Source: Firmicutes bacterium UBA3932
GTDB lineage: Bacteria; Bacillota; Clostridia; Peptostreptococcales; Anaerovoracaceae
DNA: 19,932 nucleotides
NCBI GenBank assembly: GCA_002385825.1
Contig: DGEG01000012.1
Location: 1 to 19,932, forward strand
Direction: 5' to 3'
Below, piece after piece: positions 6,081-13,661 of this stretch (position 1 is its first letter; the number at the start of each line of letters is the position of its first letter). Under the pieces are notes generated by a model. The model searched no databases and was not told the DNA's origin. It saw only the letters and a program-made list of their open reading frames with translations. The translations under genes were made by a program, and so were the position numbers.

Positions 6081-7472
6081 TTATACCCTGTTGCGTTTTA
6101 AAGAAATGAAAATTCCGATGGTGCAAAGAATCGTAAATACGACGAGGATAACCTTCATGACATGCATGACCGCAGCGGGATCGGCTTCTTCCAAGGGAAT
6201 GTTGCCTAAAAAAGTAGCGACTATAAAAGTGACGATAGCCATACTGCTGCTCTGGCCCAGATTGCGCATAGTGGCCAACAGAGAAGAAGCCACCCCGTAG
6301 TCCTTGGGTTCAACACATGCCATCACTGCATTGGTGTTAGGAGAAGAGAAAAATGCAAACCCCAACCCCATTATTGCCAGATACGTGACAATCAGAACCA
6401 GATGGAGATCATCTGAAATAAAGATGAAGAGAAACAGCCCCAAAGCGCAGAGCCCCATTCCGAAAGAAGCCAGCTTGTGCGGCGATATCCGGTCGGACAG
6501 CCTGCCTGCATAAGGCGATAACAAGGCCATGATCAAAGGCTGGCTGATCAGAATGATCCCCGCCGTCTGTGAGTCAAAGCCGCGGATAAGCTGCAGATAC
6601 AGCGACATCAGATATCCCAGCGCAAAGGTGGCGCCATAATTCAATAACGCCGCTAAATTTGACAGGGTGTAACTGATGTTTCTCCTAAAGAGCCTCACTT
6701 GGATTACAGGGCTTTCCACGCGAAGCTCGTGGCGAAGGAACAAAGCAAACCAGGCTATCGATAATATAATCAGATATTTGGCAAATGTATTCGTGGAATA
6801 AGAAGACAGCCCGTACATCATGCTGACTATAACTAAAACATAGAGAACGCTCCCTAAAAGATCCAGATTCCCTCTTTGCCCCTGCCATGTTCCGGATGTC
6901 CCACCCAATCCTTTTACCGCAAGGGCAAATGTTAAAATACCCGCCACAAACATCAGGGCAAAGATAGATCTCCACCCGAAGGTATGATTCAAAACGCCTC
7001 CCAATACAGGACCGATAGTCAGGCCCGTATATGTGGCGCCGATCAGATACCCCAGCACCTTCCCCCGCTTTTCAGGAGGAAAGGCGCTGATGAGAGTCGC
7101 TTGGTTCGTGGAAAAGATCATGGCGGCTCCTATACCTTGAACGACTCGGAATAAAAGAAGAACTTCTATGGAATTTGCGAAGCAGAGGACGCCGGAACAG
7201 AGAGAAAAGATCAATATGCCGATCTTCAGTATCCTTTCTCTCCCCGTAAGATCTGCCAACCGGCCGAAGGGGACCGACATGGCCGCCGCCGCAAGAATAT
7301 ACCCGCTGATAACCCATCCGATGGCGGCAGCTCCCGCATGGAATTCATTATCAATGGAGGGTATGGATAAGTTTAACGCGCTTCCTGTAAAGGTTGTCAA
7401 AAGAGCCGTAAATACGGCCACTAGCAATATTGCACGCCTGTTCCGTTCTAGTCCGCGATTATTAGTATCCAT
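6081..7472 (-). CDS. MFS drug efflux transporter, DHA2 (EmrB/QacA-like, 14-TM) family
   Basis: A 463-residue integral membrane protein with about 14 hydrophobic spans. MFS motif A appears as GRLADLTGRE at 70-79, after span 2. The drug-antiporter motif C appears as GATYTGLTIGPVLGG (about 145-159), characteristic of proton-coupled exporters. The N-terminal AVFTALLTTFTGSALNLSIPSI resembles the QacA/EmrB start. It probably exports hydrophobic or cationic compounds; the substrate is unknown. It lies 60 bp downstream of the metallophosphoesterase on the same strand and may share its transcript. The only Shine-Dalgarno-like sequence, GGGAG, is about 14 bases from the ATG, so initiation may be weak. 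Confidence 0.9.
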   Translation of the reverse strand: MDTNNRGLERNRRAILLVAVFTALLTTFTGSALNLSIPSIDNEFHAGAAAIGWVISGYILAAAAMSVPFGRLADLTGRERILKIGILIFSLCSGVLCFANSIEVLLLFRVVQGIGAAMIFSTNQATLISAFPPEKRGKVLGYLIGATYTGLTIGPVLGGVLNHTFGWRSIFALMFVAGILTFALAVKGLGGTSGTWQGQRGNLDLLGSVLYVLVIVSMMYGLSSYSTNTFAKYLIILSIAWFALFLRHELRVESPVIQVRLFRRNISYTLSNLAALLNYGATFALGYLMSLYLQLIRGFDSQTAGIILISQPLIMALLSPYAGRLSDRISPHKLASFGMGLCALGLFLFIFISDDLHLVLIVTYLAIMGLGFAFFSSPNTNAVMACVEPKDYGVASSLLATMRNLGQSSSMAIVTFIVATFLGNIPLEEADPAAVMHVMKVILVVFTILCTIGIFISLKRNRV

Positions 7473-7532
7473 AGTGTATTATATGCTCCCGATTGTATTT
7501 TTCTTTCGATGTGTCCGGTTTTATGCCCTCGA

Positions 7533-8423
7533 TTACACCACAGCTTTTTTTAACGTGACCGTTACGATTTCAGGGCAGTTGAAGAACCGAAAACCCAAAT
7601 TGCCGTTTCCGATTCCCCTGCTTACGATCAGGTTCTGCTCACCGGAAGTGTAGAGCCCGCCGTCGTATTCGGGGAAAAATGTCCTTTCCGGGGAGTAAAT
7701 GCCTCCGAGAAAAGGCAGGCGAATCATGCCCCCATGAACATGCCCGCTGAAGGTAAGGTCCGCGCCCCACTTAAAATAAGTATCCGCATAAAGAGGATTA
7801 TGGGCAAGCAGGATACTGAACCTGCTTCCGTCATTTTCTCCGATGACTTTCTTTATTTTATCTACGCTGAAATAGTAAGTCTCAGCGTCATTTTTCACAT
7901 AATCGTTGGACCTGTCACTGTAGTACCGCAGATTGAACCAGAGGCCATAAAGATCGATGCTGTCGTCTCCTCTGTTTATGACCGCTCTCTCATTGTCCAA
8001 TATCTGAACACCCATCTCTTCCAGCTTGGAATGTAGATATTTCAGACTGCTGTCGCTAAGAGACTGTTCGTGATTCCCCACGATATAATAGACTTCATAA
8101 TCGGCGGACAGATCACTGGCAAGGGATAGAAAAACGCCGAAATCCAGATCCGTGGAATTGACCATATCTCCGGTCAGTACTATCATGTCCGGATTCTGCC
8201 TGCGAATTTTCTCCAAAAGCTTATCGTTTCCGTTATCAAAATCCTTGCTGTGCAAGTCAGACAACTGCAGGATCCTGTATCCGTCAAAGGAGGCCGGAAG
8301 TTTACCGTACGCAAGCTCATACTCGCTTACGAGGATAAACTGATTGCTGACATATACGGTGCCGGCTGTTGCAACTATTAGGATTAGCAATATAAACAAA
8401 ATCGGTCTTCTTTTTTTATGCAT
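7533..8423 (-). CDS. Membrane-anchored metallophosphoesterase, YkuE-like
   Basis: A 296-residue protein with an N-terminal basic stretch and one hydrophobic segment (about 8-26), a signal anchor placing the enzyme outside the membrane. The calcineurin-type metallophosphatase motifs are in order: D56-L-H58, G85-D86-M-V-N, G116-N117-H118-E119, H208-N-P and G227-H228-V-H230. They supply ligands for a two-metal centre. YkuE-like relatives act on phosphodiester or pyrophosphate bonds of envelope lipids or nucleotides; the substrate is not predictable here. Its ATG is preceded by GGAGAG. An extended -10 promoter lies about 80 bp upstream (8501-8509), and the MFS gene follows after 60 bp. Confidence 0.88.
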   Translation of the reverse strand: MHKKRRPILFILLILIVATAGTVYVSNQFILVSEYELAYGKLPASFDGYRILQLSDLHSKDFDNGNDKLLEKIRRQNPDMIVLTGDMVNSTDLDFGVFLSLASDLSADYEVYYIVGNHEQSLSDSSLKYLHSKLEEMGVQILDNERAVINRGDDSIDLYGLWFNLRYYSDRSNDYVKNDAETYYFSVDKIKKVIGENDGSRFSILLAHNPLYADTYFKWGADLTFSGHVHGGMIRLPFLGGIYSPERTFFPEYDGGLYTSGEQNLIVSRGIGNGNLGFRFFNCPEIVTVTLKKAVV

Positions 8424-8500
8424 GAATCTCTCCGGTAAAGCTCATATTTCGGTCTATCCCCTTCCCGGGTAACATCTCGCCCAAATTCATTTCGAATTGC

Positions 8501-8529
8501 ATTATAGCATACAATCTGTCCCGTTAAAA
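8501..8529 (-). promoter_or_regulatory. Extended -10 promoter for the metallophosphoesterase (and perhaps the MFS gene)
   Basis: The minus strand carries TGCTATAAT, an extended -10 (TATAAT at 8506-8501), with a weak -35 TTTTAA at 8529-8524 and a 17-bp spacer. It lies about 80 bp upstream of the gene start. Confidence 0.55.
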
Positions 8530-8561
8530 CCGAAACCATTTGAACCTGTATTAAATATTGA

Positions 8562-8711
8562 AATGTAAAAGACGGGTATTATCAATTCACCCCGGTGGTA
8601 AACGGATGGATTGATAAACCCGCCCTTTCCGACTGCATTCAAGCTGCCAAAGAAGCATTAGGTGGAAAGCCCATCGCTTTCCAATCGGGAAACATGATCT
8701 TCGCCTACTAA
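8562..8711 (+). pseudogene. Remnant of a cell-wall hydrolase (SleB/CwlJ-type Hydrolase_2 C-terminus)
   Basis: This 49-codon frame has no start codon; it opens after a TGA at 8559-8561 and ends in TAA at 8709. It reads DGYYQFTPVVNGWIDKP, then CIQAAKEALGGKPIAF, ending GNMIFAY. The pattern QFTPV.NG.I.KP...CI.AA.EAL.G resembles the C-terminal part of SleB/CwlJ-like cell-wall or spore-cortex hydrolases. No upstream part of the domain is present, so it looks like a 3' gene fragment left by deletion or rearrangement. It lies tail-to-tail with the ric gene. The resemblance is from memory of the family, without a database search. This fragment accounts for half of the 296-bp gap 8424-8719. Confidence 0.5.
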
Positions 8712-8719
8712 CCTGATGA

Positions 8720-9427
8720 TCAGGCGTTCCGCATAGATCTGAGCTTCGGGAACAGAATGTTGTTCTCAAGATGTATGTGCTGGAACATATCGTTCTCCAA
8801 CTCCTGTAGTTTATTGTATGTGGAGATGAAAGTATCGCAGACATCCGACGGTATTTTGTAATCGCCGGTCACTTCTCTCATCTCTTTCAAGATATCGCCC
8901 GCTGCATCATGCTCTTGCTCCAACTCTTCGATAACTCCCAGAGCGATGTTCAGGTCAGACTCAAGGTTGCTCTTCGCATAATCATTGATGGCCGGATACT
9001 GTACCGCCTCTTCTTTTGTCAAGTGGGATTCAAGGTCCATCTTTAGAATATGAAACAGTTTGTGAACCTTTGCAAGCTCCGGATGGCTAGGCCCGTGCAC
9101 CCTCAATATCAGAGTCGTCAATTCGCTGATTTTAGGCAGCTCCGACCAAAGATAGGCATGGTGTTTATTGACGATCTGATCCACGAGTTCGGTAATGCTT
9201 GCTTCTCCCCAGTTCTTATCCCTCTGTTCCTCATGGTATTTTTCATACAGATCATTAATTTTACCCAATACTTCCTTTTCATCCAGCCCTTGCTCCTTGA
9301 TGGCCTCTGCCAAAGGCCTGTTTCCCCCGCAGCAAAAATCTATTTTATACTCTTTTAAAATATCTGCTGCTTTCGGAAATGCAACCACAATATCCCCTAT
9401 TTTTTGTGAACTGTCAAACTTAATCAT
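8720..9427 (-). CDS. Iron-sulfur cluster repair di-iron protein, Ric/ScdA/YtfE family
   Basis: A 235-residue protein. The N-terminal DUF542/ScdA_N domain (about 1-65) contains the cysteine motif DFCCGGNRPL at 30-39. The C-terminal hemerythrin-like domain (about 75-230) carries the iron ligands H89/H90, H111/H115, H135, E139 (HLTKEE), H173 (EHD) and H217/H219 with E221 (HIHLENNILFP). Ric proteins restore iron-sulfur clusters damaged by nitric oxide or peroxide, probably by donating iron. That fits a cell rich in iron-sulfur hydrogenases and ferredoxins. The ATG has AGGAGAG upstream. It is apparently monocistronic. A candidate promoter (TTTACA at about 9525-9520, TATATA 19 bp on) is weak. Confidence 0.93.
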   Translation of the reverse strand: MIKFDSSQKIGDIVVAFPKAADILKEYKIDFCCGGNRPLAEAIKEQGLDEKEVLGKINDLYEKYHEEQRDKNWGEASITELVDQIVNKHHAYLWSELPKISELTTLILRVHGPSHPELAKVHKLFHILKMDLESHLTKEEAVQYPAINDYAKSNLESDLNIALGVIEELEQEHDAAGDILKEMREVTGDYKIPSDVCDTFISTYNKLQELENDMFQHIHLENNILFPKLRSMRNA

Positions 9428-9691
9428 TTCTCTCTCCTATTCATTAAATCCCCAAAATATTCTCTCGCTGCACACTCATACACATGTGCATATATATACA
9501 TTCCCTGTATTCACCGATGTAAATCATAGTTTCACTTATAGCCTTTACATTCAGAAAATCTCCGACTGCTTCTCCACACCCTGCCATGCATTATTTTTAC
9601 GCATTTGCACATACTAATAGCGTTTAACCAAAGTCGGAAATCTATCGCCGATATCCGCAAAAAACCGTAACACAGCAGGAGAGTGAATGAT
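9428..9691. other. Divergent intergenic region between ric and the deacetylase gene
   Basis: This 264-bp gap separates two divergently transcribed genes. It contains the palindrome CACATGTG (9481-9488), a TA-rich stretch after it, and TGTAAA (9519) ... TTTACA (9544) as a widely spaced inverted pair. No strong promoter or known operator is evident for either gene. No open frame looks coding. Confidence 0.4.
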
Positions 9692-10885
9692 ATGGCTGTC
9701 GCAAAAAAAATCATCCTCTGCATCATATGCATCATAACCACAAACCTATGGACGCTGCCCGTATACGCAGAACAGGTTCACCGGGTAGCTCCCGGCGAAA
9801 CGTTAAGCAGTATCGCCAGTCGTTACGGTATCTCTATCGATTCGCTCCTGGGAAACAACCAATACATCGTCAATCCGGATTTAATATTCCCCGGCCAGGT
9901 TCTGATCATTCCCGACGCCAACATGCAGGCTTACGTGGTCAAACCGGGGGATACCCTTTCAAAAATCTCACAGCAATTTCAGGTACCCATCCCCATCCTT
10001 GCAGACATAAATAATATAGCCGACATAAATCTACTATATGCCGGTCAAATTCTCGTAGTTCCCAAAATCTACACCGTAAAGGCAGGGGATACTCTGAGCA
10101 ACATTGCCCAGGAACTGGGCGTAAACCTGACGGACCTGCTGGTAGAAAACAATCTTGATCCCCAAAGCTACATTTATGTAGGTCAAACTTTGATAGTACC
10201 CTTTCGCTCTACTCAGCGGGAAGAGCTTGTCGCCATCGAAAACGAATTGGCTCCGGTAGCCGCCCGATTTCCCGGCACCTTCTTTTATAAAGGTCAGCCT
10301 AATGGACTAAGAGTTGCCCTGACCTTCGATGACGGTCCAGACCGGATAGAGACCAATGCCATGCTGGATGTTCTAAAAAGATATCAGGTCCCGGCCACAT
10401 TTTTCCTGTTGGGAAGAAATATGCCGGGAAACGGCGACGTGGTTGAACGAATTGTGGCAGAAGGCCATACTGTGGCAAATCACAGCACAACCCATCCGGA
10501 TCTGCGCCGGCTTACGGCAGAACAAGTGCAAAATGAAATGCTGACGTTGGAAAACCAAATCTACGAAATTACCGGTCTTCGCACTGCGCTTATGCGCCCT
10601 CCTTACGGTTTTGTCACCGACGAAAACATCCGACAGTTACAAGACTTGGGTTATAAGATCATAAAATGGACAGTGGATACCAACGACTGGAGAGACATGG
10701 ACATCGACAAAGTATTGATAAACACCATGCCGAACATAAGGGACGGCTCTATTATACTCATGCACGATTATCTCTCCCAGTCCGTCACGAAGGAAGTTCT
10801 GCCTGAAATCATTCATTCCCTCAGGTCCCAAGGTTACACTTTTGTCACCGTAGATGAACTGCTGGGAATCAGCCCGTACAAATAA
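9692..10885 (+). CDS. Secreted polysaccharide deacetylase with three LysM repeats
   Basis: A 397-residue protein with a signal peptide (hydrophobic 7-22, likely cleavage VYA-EQ after residue 26) and three LysM domains at about 28-74, 80-124 and 127-170, each with the (P/A)G(D/E)TLS and P/Y-GQ-L-(I/V)-(I/V)P landmarks. A NodB-type deacetylase domain follows (about 205-390): TFDDGPD with D213/D214, H264-STT-H268 for the metal, RPPYG 302-306, DTNDW, and LMHD 356-359. It should bind peptidoglycan or chitin-like glycan and remove N-acetyl groups at the cell surface. An in-frame GTG at 9683 extends the frame by three codons, but AGGAGAG directly abuts it. That SD is well spaced (8 nt) from the ATG at 9692, so I use the latter. 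A strong terminator follows. Confidence 0.93.
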   Translation: MAVAKKIILCIICIITTNLWTLPVYAEQVHRVAPGETLSSIASRYGISIDSLLGNNQYIVNPDLIFPGQVLIIPDANMQAYVVKPGDTLSKISQQFQVPIPILADINNIADINLLYAGQILVVPKIYTVKAGDTLSNIAQELGVNLTDLLVENNLDPQSYIYVGQTLIVPFRSTQREELVAIENELAPVAARFPGTFFYKGQPNGLRVALTFDDGPDRIETNAMLDVLKRYQVPATFFLLGRNMPGNGDVVERIVAEGHTVANHSTTHPDLRRLTAEQVQNEMLTLENQIYEITGLRTALMRPPYGFVTDENIRQLQDLGYKIIKWTVDTNDWRDMDIDKVLINTMPNIRDGSIILMHDYLSQSVTKEVLPEIIHSLRSQGYTFVTVDELLGISPYK

Positions 10886-10910
10886 AACAAACTTACTTTG
10901 CATTATAAAT

Positions 10911-10945
10911 AAAACCCCATGTTCAACGGGGTTTTTTGTTTTTTT
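10911..10945. terminator. Bidirectional rho-independent terminator
   Basis: The stem AAAACCCC (10911-10918) / GGGGTTTT (10928-10935) has a 9-base loop, followed on the plus strand by TTTTTTGTTTTTTT. On the minus strand the same stem is followed by TTTTATTTA. It therefore ends both the deacetylase transcript and the converging PII-like gene transcript, which stops 6 bp away. Confidence 0.9.
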
Positions 10946-10950
10946 ACGGA

Positions 10951-11664
10951 TTAAATATCGTCTAAGTTATCGATAGTCGCCTCAAGGCCCATAACGCTGT
11001 TTACCGGCAGCGAGAAACAGCTTCCCCTTGCCTCTGTATTCAGCCCGGTTTCCGCCGTAATGCGCTCCATAATTGCATGTCGCTTTTCCTGGGGTGCGAG
11101 GATCAGGACTAGTTCTTTCTCAGGCTGCACGGTAATGCCCAGATATTTCTCGGCTTCCTTCGAGCCCAGGCTTCGCGCATGGATCAGCGTTCCTCCGCTG
11201 GCCCCTGCAGCCTTTGCGGCATCCATGACTTGATCGAAATACCCGCTGTTTACAACAGCTACAATTAACTGATATGGTTCATTTGGCGTCACGCTCATGC
11301 TCTCACTTCCTATCTCTATATTCTTGCATGCCTCGCCGCAAGTCTCAGCAAGGACTCTGTTCATGCTGGATAAACTTATGGTAAAAACCACTCCGGTTCC
11401 CGGTCTGTGGAGATCAATCTCGTCGTGAATTTTGTTCATGATAAAATCGGACACTTTGCTCGTGTGAATACTGATAGCCACGATTTTTCTCGGTCCGCCG
11501 TAACCCAGCATCTCGTAGATTTCGGATTTGGCCGTACCGTAACCGTATGTCAACAAAACAAACGGGATCTTGTTTTCTTCATATAGTTCTATCAAAACAT
11601 CGTCCAAATCCACGTCCATTATAGCAAATAACGCTTCTATTCTGGATTCTGAACAATCTATCAT
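10951..11664 (-). CDS. Tandem PII-like (P-II nitrogen-regulator-fold) protein linked to a DUF1538 transporter
   Basis: A 237-residue soluble protein made of two similar halves. The N-half (about 20-105) has TYGYGTAKSEIYEMLG, then KIVAISIHTSKVSDFIMNKI and PGTGVVFTISLSSM. The C-half (about 130-228) has IVAVVNSGYFDQVMDAAKAAGASGGTLIHARSLGS in two parts, ELVLILAPQEKRHAIMERI and ARGSCFSLPVNSVMGL. The strand-helix-G...F-S-L pattern repeats and resembles the PII/GlnK fold; the C-half is the clearer match. PII-like proteins sense nucleotides or metabolites and gate membrane proteins. The ligand here is unknown. It follows the DUF1538 gene by 77 bp, has GGAGGACAGGG before its ATG, and a likely promoter of its own (11708-11736). 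The PII assignment is good; ligand and target are inferred from neighbourhood. Confidence 0.75.
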   Translation of the reverse strand: MIDCSESRIEALFAIMDVDLDDVLIELYEENKIPFVLLTYGYGTAKSEIYEMLGYGGPRKIVAISIHTSKVSDFIMNKIHDEIDLHRPGTGVVFTISLSSMNRVLAETCGEACKNIEIGSESMSVTPNEPYQLIVAVVNSGYFDQVMDAAKAAGASGGTLIHARSLGSKEAEKYLGITVQPEKELVLILAPQEKRHAIMERITAETGLNTEARGSCFSLPVNSVMGLEATIDNLDDI

Positions 11665-11707
11665 CCCTGTCCTCCGTTTCTCACTCTGTAAGTAAATTTT
11701 GGTAGTT

Positions 11708-11736
11708 ATTATAACCCATCGTACTTTTATAGTCCA
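11708..11736 (-). promoter_or_regulatory. Promoter in front of the tandem PII-like gene
   Basis: The minus strand reads -35 TGGACT (11736-11731), a 17-bp spacer and a perfect -10 TATAAT (11713-11708), about 45 bp before the gene start. It would allow the regulator to be made independently of the upstream DUF1538 gene. Confidence 0.6.
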
Positions 11737-11741
11737 CTTTA

Positions 11742-13295
11742 TTATGACTTCGTTGCTTCTTTCTTATAGGATTCCTCTTCGATTACCGGCGGAGCGTCAA
11801 AATCTATAATAGTATCCTCTTCCACCGGAAGCTGAACTTTAGCCGCGGCAATTCTCGACTTGATCTCATAGACCAAGCCGAATACTTGAATCGTAATGAC
11901 CGGCATCATAGCCACAAGGGCAACAATGCCGAAGGCACTGATATAAACGTTGCCTCCCAATGCATCACACGCACCTATGGCCAAAGGAAGCATGAAGGTG
12001 GCCGCCAAAGGTCCGGAAGCTACCGCTCCCGAGTCAAATGCAATGGAAGTAAACAAATGAGGTACGATGAAGGTCAAAACGAGGGCAAACACATACCCGG
12101 GGATGACGAAATAAAGGATAGATAACCCTGTTACAACGCGAACCATAGCTAAACCTACGGATATTGCAACGCCAACGGACAACCCTATACCCATGGCTCT
12201 GGCTGAAATGGCTCCTGCAGTTATTTCTTCTACTTGTCTTTTAAGAACAAAAACTGCCGGCTCTGCCGTAACTACAAAAAATCCCACTGCCATTCCGACG
12301 GGAATCAATGCCCATGAACTGTTGTTTTCCGCCAGCACCACGCCCAGCTGATATCCCGCAGGCATGAAGCCCACGTTTACACTGGTCAGGAACAGCACGA
12401 GACCGATATACGTATACACTGTTCCGGAGCTGATCTGCAGTATAGTCCTCTTTCTCAGATGCAGCATAATAATTTGAAATATGGCGAAAACAAGCAGTAT
12501 GGGAAATAAGGCCACAGCCACCTGCTTGAAATATTCAGGCAAGTTGCCTCTGAACAGGAAATTGATATCCGACATAGATCCTATGTTTGGAACGGAAATG
12601 GCGCTTCCCCCTGACGGCTCATAGAACATTCCAAGAATCAACACCGTGATAATAGGACCTATAAGGCAGAGGGAAACCAGGCCAAAACTGTCCTCTTCCG
12701 TTGTTTTATCTCCACGAATAAATGACAAGCCAAGCCCAAGAGCCATGACAAAAGGAACCACGATAGGACCCGTCAGTACAGCCCCGGCCTCCCAGGCAAC
12801 GGATAAAAAATCCTTTCCTGTAAAAGCGGAAAATGCAAATGCGATGAAATAGCAACCGATAAGTATATATGAAAGGGGCAGTTGGAACAGAATTCGCAAG
12901 AAGGCGCCCACGAGAGCCAGCCCCGCACCAATAGAAACGGCTATAATGATTACGGAGTTCGGAACCCCGTTAATCTGTCCTGCCAGAACGATCAAGTCCG
13001 GCTCTGCCATACTGATAAAGACACCTATTACAAACGTTAAAATAATTATTAACGGAAGTTTTTTTGTTTTTATCATTGCGGAGCCCACATATTCTCCGAT
13101 TGGAATAAGGGAAACGTCCACGCCTAAATTAAAGAACGTAATTCCCAGAATCATCATAAAGGCGCTCACTACAAAAAGAGTCAGACTCCATGGCGGCATA
13201 GGCGCAATGGTGTAGTTCAAGATCAGTACAAGAATAATAATCGGAACTACTGAAAAAAAAGATTCCTTGAACTTCGCAAATAATAGTTTTAGCAC
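11742..13295 (-). CDS. DUF1538 family integral membrane protein (putative transporter)
   Basis: A 517-residue protein, hydrophobic nearly throughout, with about 12 spans and a soluble acidic C-terminal tail (about 480-517). It contains two copies of the DUF1538 unit. The first has AEPD 97-100 and Q107, then AGAVLTGP 170-177; the second has AEPA 344-347 and Q354, then SGAVASGP 422-429, with almost equal spacing (72 and 77 residues). Both are preceded by similar NLGVDVSLIPIG / VNVGFMPAG segments. The family is of unknown substrate. Association with a PII-like gene suggests a nutrient or ion carrier controlled by a cytosolic sensor. The start is GTG at 13295 with GAGGTGA 5-6 bases upstream. It is probably the first gene of a two-gene unit. 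Confidence 0.88.
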   Translation of the reverse strand: MLKLLFAKFKESFFSVVPIIILVLILNYTIAPMPPWSLTLFVVSAFMMILGITFFNLGVDVSLIPIGEYVGSAMIKTKKLPLIIILTFVIGVFISMAEPDLIVLAGQINGVPNSVIIIAVSIGAGLALVGAFLRILFQLPLSYILIGCYFIAFAFSAFTGKDFLSVAWEAGAVLTGPIVVPFVMALGLGLSFIRGDKTTEEDSFGLVSLCLIGPIITVLILGMFYEPSGGSAISVPNIGSMSDINFLFRGNLPEYFKQVAVALFPILLVFAIFQIIMLHLRKRTILQISSGTVYTYIGLVLFLTSVNVGFMPAGYQLGVVLAENNSSWALIPVGMAVGFFVVTAEPAVFVLKRQVEEITAGAISARAMGIGLSVGVAISVGLAMVRVVTGLSILYFVIPGYVFALVLTFIVPHLFTSIAFDSGAVASGPLAATFMLPLAIGACDALGGNVYISAFGIVALVAMMPVITIQVFGLVYEIKSRIAAAKVQLPVEEDTIIDFDAPPVIEEESYKKEATKS

Positions 13296-13661
13296 TAAGT
13301 CACCTCAACCTTCTTAGATATTATCGTTAGCCGTATTTCATTTTTTTAAGCTTTCCATATTTAATTCTTTTCACCTTCCGATGAAGATTAAAAAATATAC
13401 AATCATGCATAAAAGCACAAAAAAGAAATAACCGGTAGGAATATACCGCTTGCGTTGAGTTTTTAAACTCTTAGCTTTATTTTTCCAATATTTAGTTTAT
13501 TTTTACATATTCAGTCCGGGAATTTTTTTGCATAAAATAAACAGCCGTCTTATTATAACAGGTTTTTAGGAATAATTAAAAGCCCTTTTTCTTTATAATG
13601 TAATACAATGCCTTAAATCAAATAAATTGCGTCTATTGCGCAAAAGGAAGGAGCACATGCC
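13296..13661. other. 366-bp divergent intergenic region
   Basis: This AT-rich gap separates the DUF1538 gene (minus) from the sugar-dehydrogenase-like gene (plus). It holds two small inverted repeats, CGGTA...TACCG (13433-13448) and GAGTTTTTAAACTC (13457-13470). A TATAAT lies at 13594-13599 on the plus strand, about 65 bp before the dehydrogenase start, but no good -35 is at 16-18 bp. No coding frame is apparent, and I see no convincing full promoter on either strand. Confidence 0.45.

Noticed and set aside
8587..8844. Minus-strand 85-codon frame at the ric 3' end
   Set aside because: It overlaps the conserved end of the Ric protein in another frame and the hydrolase remnant on the other strand. 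There is no start signal and no similarity.
9481..9488. CACATGTG palindrome upstream of ric as a possible stress operator
   Set aside because: It is only 8 bp in a TA-rich setting and does not match a known NO-responsive or FNR/CRP site.
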